Of a stretch of 64,000 nt of DNA, positions 53,049 through 62,690 are shown one piece after another. Under the pieces are notes generated by a model. That model was not told the origin of the DNA. It saw only the letters and a program-made list of their open reading frames with translations, and did no database searches. The stretch is from an uncultured Ruegeria sp. (GTDB lineage: Bacteria > Pseudomonadota > Alphaproteobacteria > Rhodobacterales > Rhodobacteraceae). The stretch lies in the NCBI RefSeq assembly GCF_947500045.1, contig NZ_CANMQQ010000001.1, positions 62,001 through 126,000 on the forward strand, given 5' to 3'. Every line of letters starts with the position of its first letter. Position 1 is the stretch's first letter. The translations under genes and the position numbers were made by a program.

Positions 53049-53077
53049 AAGGGCAGCTAAACGCAGGTATCGGATTC

Positions 53078-53494
53078 ATGACACCCCAGAGCCGGGACAT
53101 CGCTACAAATTGGTTGGTTAACGCAGACTTGCGACCAACGCGTCAAAGGGTTGCTTTGGCCGAGCTGCTTGTCGGCGACGGTTTGCATCGCCATGTGACG
53201 GCGGAAAGCTTGTTTGAATCTGCCAAAGCCAACGGTGATGCAGTGTCTCTGGCCACCGTTTACAACACCTTGCGCGCGTTCTGTGATGCCGGGGTGTTGC
53301 AAGAAATCACGGTCGACGGCTCCAAAAGCTATTTCGACACCAATACGCATGATCACCCGCATTTCTACTGGGAAGATGAAAGCCGCCTGAGCGATGCGCC
53401 ATCCGATCAATTGGTGATCCAACAATTGCCCGAAGCGCCCGAAGGTGTCGAGATTGCCTCGGTCGATGTGGTGATCCGCCTGCGCAAGAAGTAG
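53078..53494 (+). CDS. irr: Irr, Fur-superfamily iron response regulator
   Basis: 138 residues. A winged helix (LRPTRQRVALAELLV then SLATVYNTLRAFCDAGVLQE, about 18-75) is followed by THDHPHFYWEDE (about 88), the histidine-rich HDHPHF segment of Irr proteins. The N-terminal cysteine-proline heme motif of Bradyrhizobium Irr is absent, as in Rhodobacterales. It represses iron-dependent genes when heme is scarce. Location next to fabA is characteristic of the order. Confidence 0.92.
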   Translation: MTPQSRDIATNWLVNADLRPTRQRVALAELLVGDGLHRHVTAESLFESAKANGDAVSLATVYNTLRAFCDAGVLQEITVDGSKSYFDTNTHDHPHFYWEDESRLSDAPSDQLVIQQLPEAPEGVEIASVDVVIRLRKK

Positions 53495-53497
53495 TCG

Positions 53498-54394
53498 CTA
53501 GTCTCTTTGTAGTAGCTCAACCAACGCACGTTCGGCTGTCGTTATCATTGGGTCGGTCGGTCCGGTGCCATGACGCGCCAGCACGACGGCTTCGGTCGCT
53601 TCCGGGTCGGAAACCGGCAGGCTGACAAGATGTTTCCGATCGTAGCTGTAGCCACTTTCCGGGCTTGCATAGCTAATCCCAACACCTTCACCATGAGCGG
53701 CCAGACTGCGCTGAATCTCCAGCGACTCCGCCCGGTGTGAGATCGTGGGATTCAGCGCTTTGCGCCTGAACAGCCCAAGCACATGCTGTGCGGACAGACC
53801 CTCTTTGGATAGAATAAGGGGGTATTTCGCAAGCTCTGCCAGGCTCAACTGATCAGCCCTTGCCAGGGGGTGATCAGCAGACAGCAGCGCACGCGGGGTG
53901 CTGTCGAACAGCTTTCTACATGAAAAACCGGCGTCCATGCCCAAGTCGTATGTCAGCGCAAAGTCATATTTGCCGTCGATCAGACCGGAAATCAGGCCTT
54001 CAAAGGTCTCAACCCCGTGCGTCAGAACAATATCGGGCAGGGCTTCTCGCAAATGATGCAGAGATTGCGCCAGAAGAAATGGTGCCAGATCGATAAAGCA
54101 TCCAAGCCGTAACCGGCTTTCTCCGGCAACCGGCTGTTTTGAGTCTTCAAGCAGGGCCGCTCGGTTCAACAAAGCTTCGGCCTCTTCGATGAATTTGCGA
54201 CCTTGAGGGGTCAGCGCCATCGGTGCACCCCGCCTTCGGGAAAAAAGCGGATACCCCAGATGTGATTCGACCCGGGTCAACGCGTTGGACAAAGCCGGTT
54301 GCGAGACATTGAGGCGCAGCGCTGCCGCAGACAGGCTGCCATGCCGACCAATGGCACACACATATTCGTATTGCCGCAGTGTAAGGTATAACAT
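53498..54394 (-). CDS. LysR-family transcriptional regulator
   Basis: About 298 residues. The helix-turn-helix LSAAALRLNVSQPALSNALT (about 22-41) opens it and a substrate-binding-protein-type effector domain follows. The ATG at 54394 (MLYLTLRQYEYV) gives the standard LysR N-terminus; the longer frame in the track invades the promoter region. Divergent from the PhyH-family dioxygenase, which it probably regulates. A T-N11-A site (54389-54401) overlaps its start, so autoregulation is possible. Confidence 0.88.
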   Translation of the reverse strand: MLYLTLRQYEYVCAIGRHGSLSAAALRLNVSQPALSNALTRVESHLGYPLFSRRRGAPMALTPQGRKFIEEAEALLNRAALLEDSKQPVAGESRLRLGCFIDLAPFLLAQSLHHLREALPDIVLTHGVETFEGLISGLIDGKYDFALTYDLGMDAGFSCRKLFDSTPRALLSADHPLARADQLSLAELAKYPLILSKEGLSAQHVLGLFRRKALNPTISHRAESLEIQRSLAAHGEGVGISYASPESGYSYDRKHLVSLPVSDPEATEAVVLARHGTGPTDPMITTAERALVELLQRD

Positions 54395-54401
54395 GAAGTT
54401 A
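54389..54401. promoter_or_regulatory. T-N11-A element at the LysR gene start
   Basis: TAAC-ATGAA-GTTA, a 13-base inverted repeat of the T-N11-A kind bound by LysR-type regulators. It spans the ATG of the regulator gene, so it would fit autorepression. A single short site, hence low confidence. Confidence 0.35.
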
Positions 54402-54479
54402 ACACTTAGATCGAAAGATATGATTTGAACAGAGGCTTCATTCATGTGCAGATCGGTTGACCAATTCAAGGAGACCAAC

Positions 54480-55277
54480 ATGACCCACCCTCTTGTTACA
54501 CAGGCAATGATCGATGACTATCAAAGAGACGGCGTTGTTCTGGTCAAAGGTTTGTTCGCTGACCACGTCGAAACCCTACGGGCAGGGGTCGCTGCGAACA
54601 TGGCAGAGCCGGGGCCTTATGCCTCGGAGAACAAGAAAGAGGGTGAAACTGGTCGGTTCTTTGACGACTATTGCAACTGGTCGCGTATCCCGCAATTTCG
54701 TGCAGTTGTTGAGGCGTCTCCTGCTGCCGAGGTTGCTGCGGACCTCATGCAGTCGCAATCCGTGCAGATGTTTCACGATCATGTTCTGGTGAAAGAGCCC
54801 GGTACATCGATGGCGACGCCATGGCACCAGGACGGACCTTACTACTTTGTCGAGGGTCAGCAGAATATCAGCTTCTGGTCACCGCTGGATTCCGTGAAAC
54901 AAGCCACGTTGCGTTGCGTCGCCGGCTCGCATCGCTGGGAAAAAGAGGTGTTGCCAACCCGCTGGGTATCAGAAAAGGGGTTTTTTGCGGATGAGGGCCA
55001 GTACATGCCGATCCCCGATCCGGATGCCGAAGGAATGACGGTTGTTGAGTTTGAGATGGAGCCGGGTGATGCGGTGGCCTTTAACTATCGCACGCTGCAC
55101 GGCGCACGCGGTAATACCTCGGACAGCCGACGCCGGGCCTTTTCGCTACGGCTGGTCGGTGACGATGCGCGCTATGTCGAACGTCCGGGCCGCACTTCAC
55201 CTCCTTTTCCGGGGCATGACATGAAACCGGGGCAGCGCCTGCGCAAAGATTGGTTCCCCGTTCTGTTGCAGCGGTAG
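54480..55277 (+). CDS. Phytanoyl-CoA dioxygenase (PhyH)-family Fe(II)/2-oxoglutarate oxygenase
   Basis: About 265 residues. The iron ligands are in TPWHQDGPYYF (HxD, about 118) and RTLHGARGNTS (distal histidine, about 204), with a following arginine for 2-oxoglutarate in the RRRAFSLRL strand. The start at 54480 has AAGGAGACCAAC before it. Cytoplasmic. PhyH-family members hydroxylate diverse small molecules, so the substrate is open. It is the likely target of the divergent LysR regulator. Confidence 0.9.
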   Translation: MTHPLVTQAMIDDYQRDGVVLVKGLFADHVETLRAGVAANMAEPGPYASENKKEGETGRFFDDYCNWSRIPQFRAVVEASPAAEVAADLMQSQSVQMFHDHVLVKEPGTSMATPWHQDGPYYFVEGQQNISFWSPLDSVKQATLRCVAGSHRWEKEVLPTRWVSEKGFFADEGQYMPIPDPDAEGMTVVEFEMEPGDAVAFNYRTLHGARGNTSDSRRRAFSLRLVGDDARYVERPGRTSPPFPGHDMKPGQRLRKDWFPVLLQR

Positions 55278-55280
55278 GGC

Positions 55281-56144
55281 CTAGAACCACTGACCCGGTT
55301 CGATCAACCCCAGATCCAGCAGTTGGCGCGAATCCCATTCGAATGGCACTGAACGGCTCCAGCAAAAGTCGGAGATATCGAAGGTTGATCCGGCGTTGGA
55401 CTTCAACGCCTTGGCTGCCCGGAATGAGCAGATCGCAGCGGTCAGGTTATTGTGCCACGGGCAGGCATGAGTGTTGTATTCCGCCTCGTTGAACGTGTGA
55501 TCCGGCAATAGCATGAGATCGGGTTTTGCTTTGAACAGCGAAATCCGGTCGATGCGGCGGCGTTCATACGGAATGTGATCCTCAAACCGCCAGCGCAGGC
55601 CACCGGACATGTCGAGTTGCCGTTCCAGCGGCTTGCCAGACGCATCATGGCGTGTATGGGCGTAATATCCGGTTCTATCCAGCATCGCGTGATCGGGGGC
55701 CACGCCATTCGGAAAGGTGGCCAGATCGTTTGCATACAGATCGATCACATGGGTCAGCATTGCCTGACGCCGCTCTTCTGAATGGAAGGCGAGCAGTTCC
55801 CCGACCGAGCGTGTCTCGCAGAACGGATAGAACAAATATTCAGCGTTGTAGCAGTAGTAGATCCAAATGCCCTGAGCGGCCTGCATGATCCGGTTGACGG
55901 TGTCAAAAACGACGGTTCTGGGCGCACATGTCAGCGTGACCTGATGAACTCTGGCGCTAAGGGCGTCGTCCAATGTGAATTCGGATGGCAGGAACGCGAT
56001 AACCGATTTGAAGCCTAGTTTCAGATGGTGGTGCAGCGTACCTTCTAATTCGATGTCATCCTCGGCGAAGATCAGCGCCACGGGACCCTTGCTCAGGATC
56101 GCTCCTCCGGTTTTCAAGAAGTGGTCGAGGGTTTCGTATTGCAT
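55281..56144 (-). CDS. Conserved hypothetical protein, glycosyltransferase-2-like
   Basis: About 287 residues from the ATG at 56144; the 591-residue track frame is false, since its first half lies antisense to miaB. The N-terminus [20 protein letters not shown] with a following VIAFLP strand recalls GT-A glycosyltransferases that sense a fall-back acceptor. [20 protein letters not shown] and a histidine-containing ACPWHNN follow. No signal or membrane helix. It converges with the PhyH-family gene and diverges from miaB. Function not recognised with confidence. Confidence 0.6.
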   Translation of the reverse strand: MQYETLDHFLKTGGAILSKGPVALIFAEDDIELEGTLHHHLKLGFKSVIAFLPSEFTLDDALSARVHQVTLTCAPRTVVFDTVNRIMQAAQGIWIYYCYNAEYLFYPFCETRSVGELLAFHSEERRQAMLTHVIDLYANDLATFPNGVAPDHAMLDRTGYYAHTRHDASGKPLERQLDMSGGLRWRFEDHIPYERRRIDRISLFKAKPDLMLLPDHTFNEAEYNTHACPWHNNLTAAICSFRAAKALKSNAGSTFDISDFCWSRSVPFEWDSRQLLDLGLIEPGQWF

Positions 56145-56264
56145 CGTTGGCTTCGTTTCCGCCTTGCTGGAAATTTCCGTCAAATTCGGGTAATTGCGCC
56201 AGCATTGCAAGCAGCGTTCGTTCCGTATAGACGACGCCGACCCAGCGACTGCAAAGGCCAACTC

Positions 56265-57584
56265 ATGTCTGAACCAAAAAAGCTGTTTATCAAGACCTAT
56301 GGCTGTCAGATGAACGTTTATGACAGTGAACGCATGGCTGAGGCGCTGGGCGGGCAGGGCTATGTCGAAACTAAATCGCCTGATGAAGCGGATATGATCC
56401 TGCTCAATACCTGCCATATCCGCGAGAAAGCGGCTGAAAAGGTCTATTCCGAACTGGGTCGCTTCAAGGGTCTGAAAGCAGACAAGCCAGATCTGAAAAT
56501 TGGTGTAGCGGGTTGTGTGGCTCAGGCCGAGGGCGAAGAGATCATGCGCCGCCAGCCGCTGGTTGATCTGGTGGTCGGTCCACAAAGCTATCATCGGTTG
56601 CCCGAGATGGAGGCGAAGACGCGCACGGGTGAAAAAGCGCTGGATACCGATTTCCCCGAAGAAGATAAATTCGAGAAGCTCAAGAACCGCCCAAAGGCAA
56701 AGCGTGGGCCGACTGCGTTCCTGACCGTGCAGGAAGGGTGTGACAAATTCTGTGCCTTCTGCGTGGTGCCTTATACCCGTGGGGCCGAGGTGAGCCGCCC
56801 GGCGGACCGCATTATTCGCGAGGCGCAGGATCTGGTCGAGCGCGGTGTGCGCGAAATCACGCTGCTGGGGCAGAACGTCAACGCCTATCATGGGGCCGGA
56901 CCAAATGGGGACATGACCCTTGCCGGTCTGATCTGGGAATTGAACAAGGTCGACGGGCTGGAACGCATCCGCTTTACCACGTCGCATCCCAATGACATGG
57001 ACGATGCGCTGATCGAAGCACATGGCACTTGTGAAAAGCTGATGCCCTATCTGCATCTGCCGGTGCAGTCAGGATCGGACAAAATCCTGAAGCGGATGAA
57101 CCGCAGCCATACCGCCGAAAGCTATTTGCGTTTGATCGAGCGTATCCGTGCGGCGCGGCCCGATATTCTGATGTCAGGCGATTTCATCGTGGGCTTCCCG
57201 GAAGAGACGGAAGAGGATTTTCAGGCCACATTGGATTTGGTGGAAGAGGTTAAGTACGGCTACGCGTACTCCTTTAAGTACTCGACGCGTCCCGGTACGC
57301 CTGCGGCAGAACGGCCACAGGTCGAGGCCGAAGTGGCCGATGAGCGTCTGCAGCGCCTACAAGCCATGATCACACGCCATCAGCGAGTGATCCAGGATGC
57401 CATGGTTGGTCAAACTGTGAGTGTTTTGTTTGAAAAACCGGGGCGGCAACCAGGCCAGATGGTCGGAAAATCCGAGTATCTTCACGCGGTTCACGTTACT
57501 GACGCAGATGTGGCAAGTGGAGATTTACGTAAGGTAAGGGTCAAATCCTCTGGCGCGAACTCGCTGGGTGGGGAATTGATCTGA
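56265..57584 (+). CDS. miaB: MiaB, tRNA-i6A37 methylthiotransferase
   Basis: 439 residues. The N-terminal MTTase domain has its three cysteines in [20 protein letters not shown] and GVAGCVAQ. The radical-SAM cluster motif is CDKFCAFC (about 160), and a C-terminal TRAM domain binds tRNA. It adds a methylthio group to i6A37. The start at 56265 ([13 protein letters not shown]) has AAAGG upstream; the track frame starting at 56121 includes non-coding sequence. Confidence 0.97.
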   Translation: MSEPKKLFIKTYGCQMNVYDSERMAEALGGQGYVETKSPDEADMILLNTCHIREKAAEKVYSELGRFKGLKADKPDLKIGVAGCVAQAEGEEIMRRQPLVDLVVGPQSYHRLPEMEAKTRTGEKALDTDFPEEDKFEKLKNRPKAKRGPTAFLTVQEGCDKFCAFCVVPYTRGAEVSRPADRIIREAQDLVERGVREITLLGQNVNAYHGAGPNGDMTLAGLIWELNKVDGLERIRFTTSHPNDMDDALIEAHGTCEKLMPYLHLPVQSGSDKILKRMNRSHTAESYLRLIERIRAARPDILMSGDFIVGFPEETEEDFQATLDLVEEVKYGYAYSFKYSTRPGTPAAERPQVEAEVADERLQRLQAMITRHQRVIQDAMVGQTVSVLFEKPGRQPGQMVGKSEYLHAVHVTDADVASGDLRKVRVKSSGANSLGGELI

Positions 57585-57747
57585 TCCATCGCGCTTGCGC
57601 TGTAAGGGTCTATTGCGACTAAATTTAACCCTTGATTTATGACTTGGAACTATGCTCCGACGGAGGCCAGTTGTCTCGGGGCGGGTCTTTGGTATTGCAA
57701 GTTTATCGACCCGGAAAGGCAGGCCACTGTGGTGGAGGGTACGAGTA

Positions 57748-58512
57748 ATGAGCAGGATACATTTGCCAAGATCAATGATTTGTCGCGCTTTGACGGCACT
57801 GGCATTGTTGTTGTCCTGCGTTACGCCCACTCTGGCTGGGGATGTGACCGGGGATTTCAGCGACCCAGAAGTGATCTCGGCGGACCGTGATGCCAGTGAT
57901 GTTCGGGCTTTTTATCTGGGTGTAAGCGCTGGTCATGCCTCGGGCGGTTCTGACGAGTTCGGTCTACGTGTCAATGGCGGTACCTTGTTCGGGGCCGGAG
58001 AGGTCAGCACCGATGGAAACTTCGCCGGATTCCGGGGGGGCTGGCGTGGTATACTGCCTGCCCGAGGCGGGCGGGACTATGTTTACGGTCTAGAGGTTGG
58101 CTATGACTTTGGTACACTCGACGGCAGCACGTCGTCACAGATCGGTGGAACGCTTGTAAGCGGCAGATCTGCAATTTCCGACGTGTTTTCGATACGTCTT
58201 CGAAACGGCCTGACCAACCGTAGTCGCAGCGTTTTATACTTCGTGACTGTGGGATACGTGCGCGGGGATATTACGACCTCGGCGTCCTTGACCGATATTG
58301 GTGGGACTTCGCGGTTTGAAGAGGTGGATCGACGGCAGGGCTTCTCGGCCAGCTTGGGTGCAGAGCACAAACTGAACGACAATTGGTCGATCACCGGTGA
58401 GATCGAATACCTCCAGTTCGAATCAGAAACTGTAGAATTGGGCCCGACATTCAGCACCAAATCGACGCCAAGTTATCGCGGATTGCGGATCGGGTTGAAT
58501 TATACCTTCTGA
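57748..58512 (+). CDS. Outer-membrane beta-barrel protein
   Basis: About 254 residues. The signal peptide (ALTALALLLSC then LAGDVTGD, cleavage about residue 31) precedes alternating aromatic beta strands such as YVYGLEVGYDFG and VLYFVTVGYVRGDI. The last residue is phenylalanine (LRIGLNYTF), the hallmark recognised by the BAM complex. It resembles the small OmpA/OmpW-like opacity family. GGAGG nine bases before the ATG at 57748 sets the start. Role unknown; stands alone with about 160 bases on the 5' side. Confidence 0.8.
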   Translation: MSRIHLPRSMICRALTALALLLSCVTPTLAGDVTGDFSDPEVISADRDASDVRAFYLGVSAGHASGGSDEFGLRVNGGTLFGAGEVSTDGNFAGFRGGWRGILPARGGRDYVYGLEVGYDFGTLDGSTSSQIGGTLVSGRSAISDVFSIRLRNGLTNRSRSVLYFVTVGYVRGDITTSASLTDIGGTSRFEEVDRRQGFSASLGAEHKLNDNWSITGEIEYLQFESETVELGPTFSTKSTPSYRGLRIGLNYTF

Positions 58513-58659
58513 AGAAACGGCATCAGATGCCCCATAAACCACACCGACAAGGCCAATCGGCGCTTTTGTCATCCAGTTTGTAAAAAATGAAACTGCGGCT
58601 TGCGTCCACCTCGGGATGTTGTCTACGCTCAGGGTGAAACGCCAAGACAGGAGAACGGA

Positions 58660-59682
58660 TTGGCCATCGGTGCCCTGACCCCACCGCAAGATGACATGCC
58701 CCAGCGTGAGGTGCTTGTTGAATTTCCAGACAATAGACTGTTGATCGATTTATGTGGCGAATATGACCGCAACCTGACTGACATCGAACAAAAGCTCTCG
58801 GTGCAGATCGTGCGCCGCGGCAATCAGCTGGTCGTGCTGGGTGATGATGAATCGCAAAAGCAGGCGATCGAGGTTCTGCAGGCCCTTTACACAAGGCTCG
58901 AAGGCGGGCGCGACGTTGAAGCGGCGGATGTTGATCGTGAGCTTCGCATGGGCAATTCCGAAGCCGGAACCGGTACGCGGGAAGGCGACCAACTTGAGAT
59001 GTTCAGGGGGGGTACGGTCGAAATCAAGACCCGCAAAAAGCTGGTCGAGCCACGCACGGACGCGCAAAAAGCCTATGTTCAGTCGTTGTTCAACAATGAA
59101 CTGGCCTTTGGTATCGGCCCGGCGGGTACGGGAAAAACCTATCTGGCCGTCGCTGCGGGCGTTTCGATGTTTATTGGCGGTCATGTGGACCGGATCATTC
59201 TTAGTCGACCAGCAGTCGAAGCGGGTGAAAAGCTGGGTTATCTGCCTGGCGACATGAAGGATAAGGTCGATCCTTATATGCAGCCGCTTTATGACGCGCT
59301 GAATGATTTCTTGCCGGGCAAGCAGCTGGCCAAGCTGATTGAAGAAAAGCGGATCGAGATCGCACCGCTCGCTTTCATGCGCGGTCGCACGCTGGCAAAT
59401 GCGTTTGTGGTGCTGGATGAGGCGCAGAACGCCACGACCATGCAGATGAAAATGTTCCTGACGCGTCTGGGTGAGGGCAGCCGGATGGTGATCACCGGCG
59501 ACCGTTCGCAGGTTGACCTGCCGCGTGGTGTGCAATCTGGCCTCAAAGATGCCGAACGGCTGCTGAAGACGATCCCGAATATCAGCTTCAACTACTTCAC
59601 TTCAAAAGACGTCGTGCGCCATCCGCTTGTCGCCGCCATCATCGAGGCGTATGAGGCCGATGTGGGCCGCGAAACGGGGTGA
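58660..59682 (+). CDS. ybeZ: PhoH-family ATPase (YbeZ)
   Basis: About 340 residues. An N-terminal KH-like region comes first. The ATPase domain has Walker A GPAGTGKTYLAVA (about 155) and Walker B FVVLDEAQNATTMQ (about 247). The start is chosen at a TTG (58660) because AGGAG stands six bases before it; the track frame begins at an unsupported TTG upstream. PhoH-YbeY-CorC-Lnt is a widely conserved order tied to RNA processing, ribosome maturation and envelope functions. Confidence 0.92.
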   Translation: MAIGALTPPQDDMPQREVLVEFPDNRLLIDLCGEYDRNLTDIEQKLSVQIVRRGNQLVVLGDDESQKQAIEVLQALYTRLEGGRDVEAADVDRELRMGNSEAGTGTREGDQLEMFRGGTVEIKTRKKLVEPRTDAQKAYVQSLFNNELAFGIGPAGTGKTYLAVAAGVSMFIGGHVDRIILSRPAVEAGEKLGYLPGDMKDKVDPYMQPLYDALNDFLPGKQLAKLIEEKRIEIAPLAFMRGRTLANAFVVLDEAQNATTMQMKMFLTRLGEGSRMVITGDRSQVDLPRGVQSGLKDAERLLKTIPNISFNYFTSKDVVRHPLVAAIIEAYEADVGRETG

Positions 59683-59716
59683 ACCCCCAGGGCTCCGACG
59701 GGTATTGGCGCCTTGG

Positions 59717-60220
59717 ATGACCGGCATGAATCTGGAAATAACAATCGAAGATGAACGCTGGCAGGGGCTTGAACCTCTGGCAGGACGCGCGCTTAGCGAA
59801 GTTCTGGCCTTCTGCGGCCTGGAGTCCGATCTCTGCGAAATCAGTATATTGGGGTGCGACGATGAGCGGATCGCGGTTTTGAATGCCGAATTCCGCGAGA
59901 AACCTTCCCCTACCAACGTACTAAGCTGGCCTGCCGAAGACCTTGCCCCCAATAATCCCGGAGGTAAACCAACGGTGCCCAAGCCTGATTTTACCGGCGA
60001 GATCACATTGGGCGACATTGCAATTTCTTATGATACCTGCGCGCGTGAGGCGACCGAGACGGGTAAATCCATAGAGGATCATGTGACCCATTTGATCGTT
60101 CATGGTACGTTGCATTTGCTGGGTTACGATCACATTCGTGACCTCGACGCCACTTTGATGGAGCGGGTCGAGATAGAGATACTTGGCAAACTGGGTATAG
60201 ATGACCCATATAATGTATGA
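59717..60220 (+). CDS. ybeY: YbeY endoribonuclease
   Basis: About 167 residues with the zinc motif HLIVHGTLHLLGYDH (about 118-132) and NVLSWPAED at 60-70. It is a single-strand RNase needed for 16S rRNA 3' maturation and ribosome quality control. The start could be 59717 or 59726; neither has a strong Shine-Dalgarno. It follows ybeZ by 34 bases and precedes the CorC gene. Confidence 0.92.
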   Translation: MTGMNLEITIEDERWQGLEPLAGRALSEVLAFCGLESDLCEISILGCDDERIAVLNAEFREKPSPTNVLSWPAEDLAPNNPGGKPTVPKPDFTGEITLGDIAISYDTCAREATETGKSIEDHVTHLIVHGTLHLLGYDHIRDLDATLMERVEIEILGKLGIDDPYNV

Positions 60221-60256
60221 CATGGGCACAATTGCCCGATCATTTGGAACAGGATA

Positions 60257-61141
60257 ATGGGCGAAACAGACGGCAGTTCTAGGGCGGCGCATGGCGCGCA
60301 TTCTCAGAACAGCAGCAATGGCAGCGACGATAGGGGCGGGCTTTTTTCCCGACTTCTCGACGCATTTTCTTCTCAGAGTGATGAGACCGGTCCGTTGAAC
60401 GGGGCTGAAGTCATGGACACACAGCCAAGGGGCATGATCAATCTGCGCAGAATGCGGGTTGAAGATGTGGCGATACCGACGGCCGAGATCATCTCGGTCC
60501 CTTCGATAACACCTAAGGACGAGTTGGCGCAGATTTTCCGCGAGAGTGGTTTGTCGCGAATCCCTGTTTATGAAGGTACCCTCGATACGCCGCTGGGCTT
60601 TGTCCATCTCAAGGATTTCGCACTGACCCATGGGTTCAATGGCAACGCGTCTGAGTTCGATTTGAAATCGATGCTAAGGACATTGCTGTTTGTCCCGCCG
60701 TCTATGCCGATTGGTGTGCTGCTAACCAAAATGCAGACCGAGCGTCGCCATATGGCATTGGTCATTGACGAATACGGCGGCGTTGACGGGTTGTTGACCA
60801 TCGAAGACCTGATCGAACAGGTTGTTGGGGAAATCGCCGACGAACATGATGCCGACGAGGATCAACTGTGGATACAGGAAAAACCCGGCTGCTACGTCGT
60901 TCAGGCGCGCGTACCGCTTGAGGATTTCGAAGCTGAGATCGGCCGCTCTCTGACCAGCCACGAGGACGTGGATGAAGAAGAGATCGACACTTTGGGCGGT
61001 CTGGTTTTCATGCTGTCTGGACGTGTACCGGCACGCGGCGAAGTGGTGTGCCACCCCGAAGGCCCCGAATTCGAAGTCATTGATGCTGACCCACGCCGTA
61101 TTAAGCGATTGCGCGTGATGTTGCCGGATATCGCTGCATGA
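60257..61141 (+). CDS. corC: CorC/hemolysin C-type protein with two CBS domains
   Basis: 294 residues. After a polar 45-residue N-terminus come two CBS domains (VEDVAIPTAEIISVP about 73; MALVIDEYGGVDGLLTIEDL about 170-189) and a CorC_HlyC C-terminal domain (LGGLVFMLSGRVPARGE). It lacks membrane helices, as in YbeX. It is associated with divalent-cation transport and ribosome homeostasis. The stop overlaps the lnt start by four bases. Confidence 0.88.
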   Translation: MGETDGSSRAAHGAHSQNSSNGSDDRGGLFSRLLDAFSSQSDETGPLNGAEVMDTQPRGMINLRRMRVEDVAIPTAEIISVPSITPKDELAQIFRESGLSRIPVYEGTLDTPLGFVHLKDFALTHGFNGNASEFDLKSMLRTLLFVPPSMPIGVLLTKMQTERRHMALVIDEYGGVDGLLTIEDLIEQVVGEIADEHDADEDQLWIQEKPGCYVVQARVPLEDFEAEIGRSLTSHEDVDEEEIDTLGGLVFMLSGRVPARGEVVCHPEGPEFEVIDADPRRIKRLRVMLPDIAA

Positions 61142-62643
61142 ATCTTGCCCGAGGGTGGCCCGGTTGGCTGCGGTTCGTATTGGCGGCATTCTTGGGTGTC
61201 GTGGCGGCTTGCGGCCTTGCTCCACTTGGGTATTGGCCGGCGACGTTGGTCGCTCTGGTACTGCTGGCTCCGCTGTATTTGTCCTCGGAAACAAGTCGCC
61301 GGGCGGCTTTGCTGGGCTGGATGTTTGCCACGGGATATTTCGCTCATGCGTTGAGCTGGATAATTGAGCCTTTCCAGGTCGACGCAGACCGCCACGCATG
61401 GATGGCGCCGTTTGCGTTGATCTTCTTATCAGGCGGTTTGGCATTGTTCTGGGCGCTGGCCTTTGGAGTTGCAAAACGCATCGGTGGTTCACCGGTCGTA
61501 CAGACCGCCCTACTGGCCGTGACGTTGTCTCTGGCCGAATTTGCGAGAGGGTATGTACTGACGGGATTCCCGTGGGCGGGCATCGCGCAGATTTGGGTGG
61601 AGACACCATTTGCTCAACTGCTCGCGCTCCTTGGTCCCTTTGGTTTGGGGGCACTGACTCTGGTTTCTACGTTGCCGCTGGGCGCTGCTTTGTTCGACAA
61701 CCGGGGGGCTCGTGGGCTGGCGGTACCAGTTGCAGTGACTGTGGGGTGTGCCGCATTCGCGCTGATATTTGCTGTCACCCGCCCACCAGTTGAACATACG
61801 GGTCATATAGTTCGTCTGACTCAGCCCAATGCCCCGCAGCATCAGAAATGGGACCCTGACTTTGCACCTCTGTTTTTTGCACGTCAACTTGCGTACACAG
61901 CAGCCGAGCCTAAACCGGACCTAATAATATGGCCTGAAACCTCCGTGCCAGCGTGGCTAGACAGCGCACAGCCCTATCTTGCGGCGATCGACGGGGCGGC
62001 GCAGGGCACACCGGTGTTTCTCGGCATCCAGCGTGCCGCAGGTCAGCAGATTTATAACTCGATGATCTACCTGAATGAGAAAGGCGAGCAGGAGGGCCTG
62101 TATGACAAGCACCACCTGGCCCCGTTTGGAGAATATGTGCCATTGGGCGAAGTGATGGCCCGTTTCGGGATCTACGGGATGGCAGCAACAACTGGGAATG
62201 GTTTTAGTGCCGGGCCGGGTGCCGCGTTGATGGACGCAGGGCCGCTTGGCAAGGCATTGCCGTTGATCTGTTACGAGGCAGTATTCACGCAGGATGTTCT
62301 GGCTGCGCCAGAACGTGCGGATTTTCTTTTGCAGATTACCAATGATGCCTGGTTCGGAACACGGTCCGGCCCGTATCAGCATCTAGCTCAGGCGCAGATG
62401 CGCGCAATCGAACAAGGCCTGCCTATGCTGCGTTCGGCCAATACCGGGGTGTCAGCGATGATCGACCCTGTGGGGCGTATCACCGAGTCTCTGGCTTTGG
62501 GGCAGGCCGGGTTTATCGATGCTGAATTGCCACTTCCTCAGGCGCCAACGATTTATTCCCGGATCGGGGACAAGCCGGTGCTTTTCTTTCTTTTGACGCT
62601 TTTCGCGCTGCTATGGCGCTACACTTGGCAGAGGCAGGCCTAA
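61138..62643 (+). CDS. lnt: Apolipoprotein N-acyltransferase
   Basis: 501 residues with about seven membrane helices and a periplasmic nitrilase domain. The catalytic triad is visible: E in IIWPETSVPAW (about 264), K in YDKHHLAPFGEY (about 324) and C in PLICYEAVF (about 378). It adds the third acyl chain to lipoproteins in the inner membrane. The ATG overlaps the upstream stop in ATGA. Confidence 0.95.
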   Translation: MNLARGWPGWLRFVLAAFLGVVAACGLAPLGYWPATLVALVLLAPLYLSSETSRRAALLGWMFATGYFAHALSWIIEPFQVDADRHAWMAPFALIFLSGGLALFWALAFGVAKRIGGSPVVQTALLAVTLSLAEFARGYVLTGFPWAGIAQIWVETPFAQLLALLGPFGLGALTLVSTLPLGAALFDNRGARGLAVPVAVTVGCAAFALIFAVTRPPVEHTGHIVRLTQPNAPQHQKWDPDFAPLFFARQLAYTAAEPKPDLIIWPETSVPAWLDSAQPYLAAIDGAAQGTPVFLGIQRAAGQQIYNSMIYLNEKGEQEGLYDKHHLAPFGEYVPLGEVMARFGIYGMAATTGNGFSAGPGAALMDAGPLGKALPLICYEAVFTQDVLAAPERADFLLQITNDAWFGTRSGPYQHLAQAQMRAIEQGLPMLRSANTGVSAMIDPVGRITESLALGQAGFIDAELPLPQAPTIYSRIGDKPVLFFLLTLFALLWRYTWQRQA

Positions 62644-62650
62644 TTTCTGA

Positions 62651-62679
62651 TTGACCCTGCAAATTTGTGGGCGTATTCG
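62651..62679 (+). promoter_or_regulatory. Putative sigma70 promoter of metK
   Basis: TTGACC (62651-62656), exactly 17 bases, then TATTCG (62674-62679). A transcript starting near 62686 would carry the full riboswitch that begins at about 62691. Confidence 0.6.
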
Positions 62680-62690
62680 GTCGAACGCCC

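Noticed and set aside
56145-57056. N-terminal half of the 591-residue minus-strand ORF
   Set aside because: It lies opposite miaB; the genuine start of the downstream protein is the ATG at 56144.
58600-58659. Upstream start of the PhoH-family gene at 58600
   Set aside because: No ribosome binding site before that TTG, while the TTG at 58660 has AGGAG at six bases.
60722-61654. 310-residue minus-strand ORF
   Set aside because: Antisense to corC and lnt, which both show full catalytic or domain motifs.
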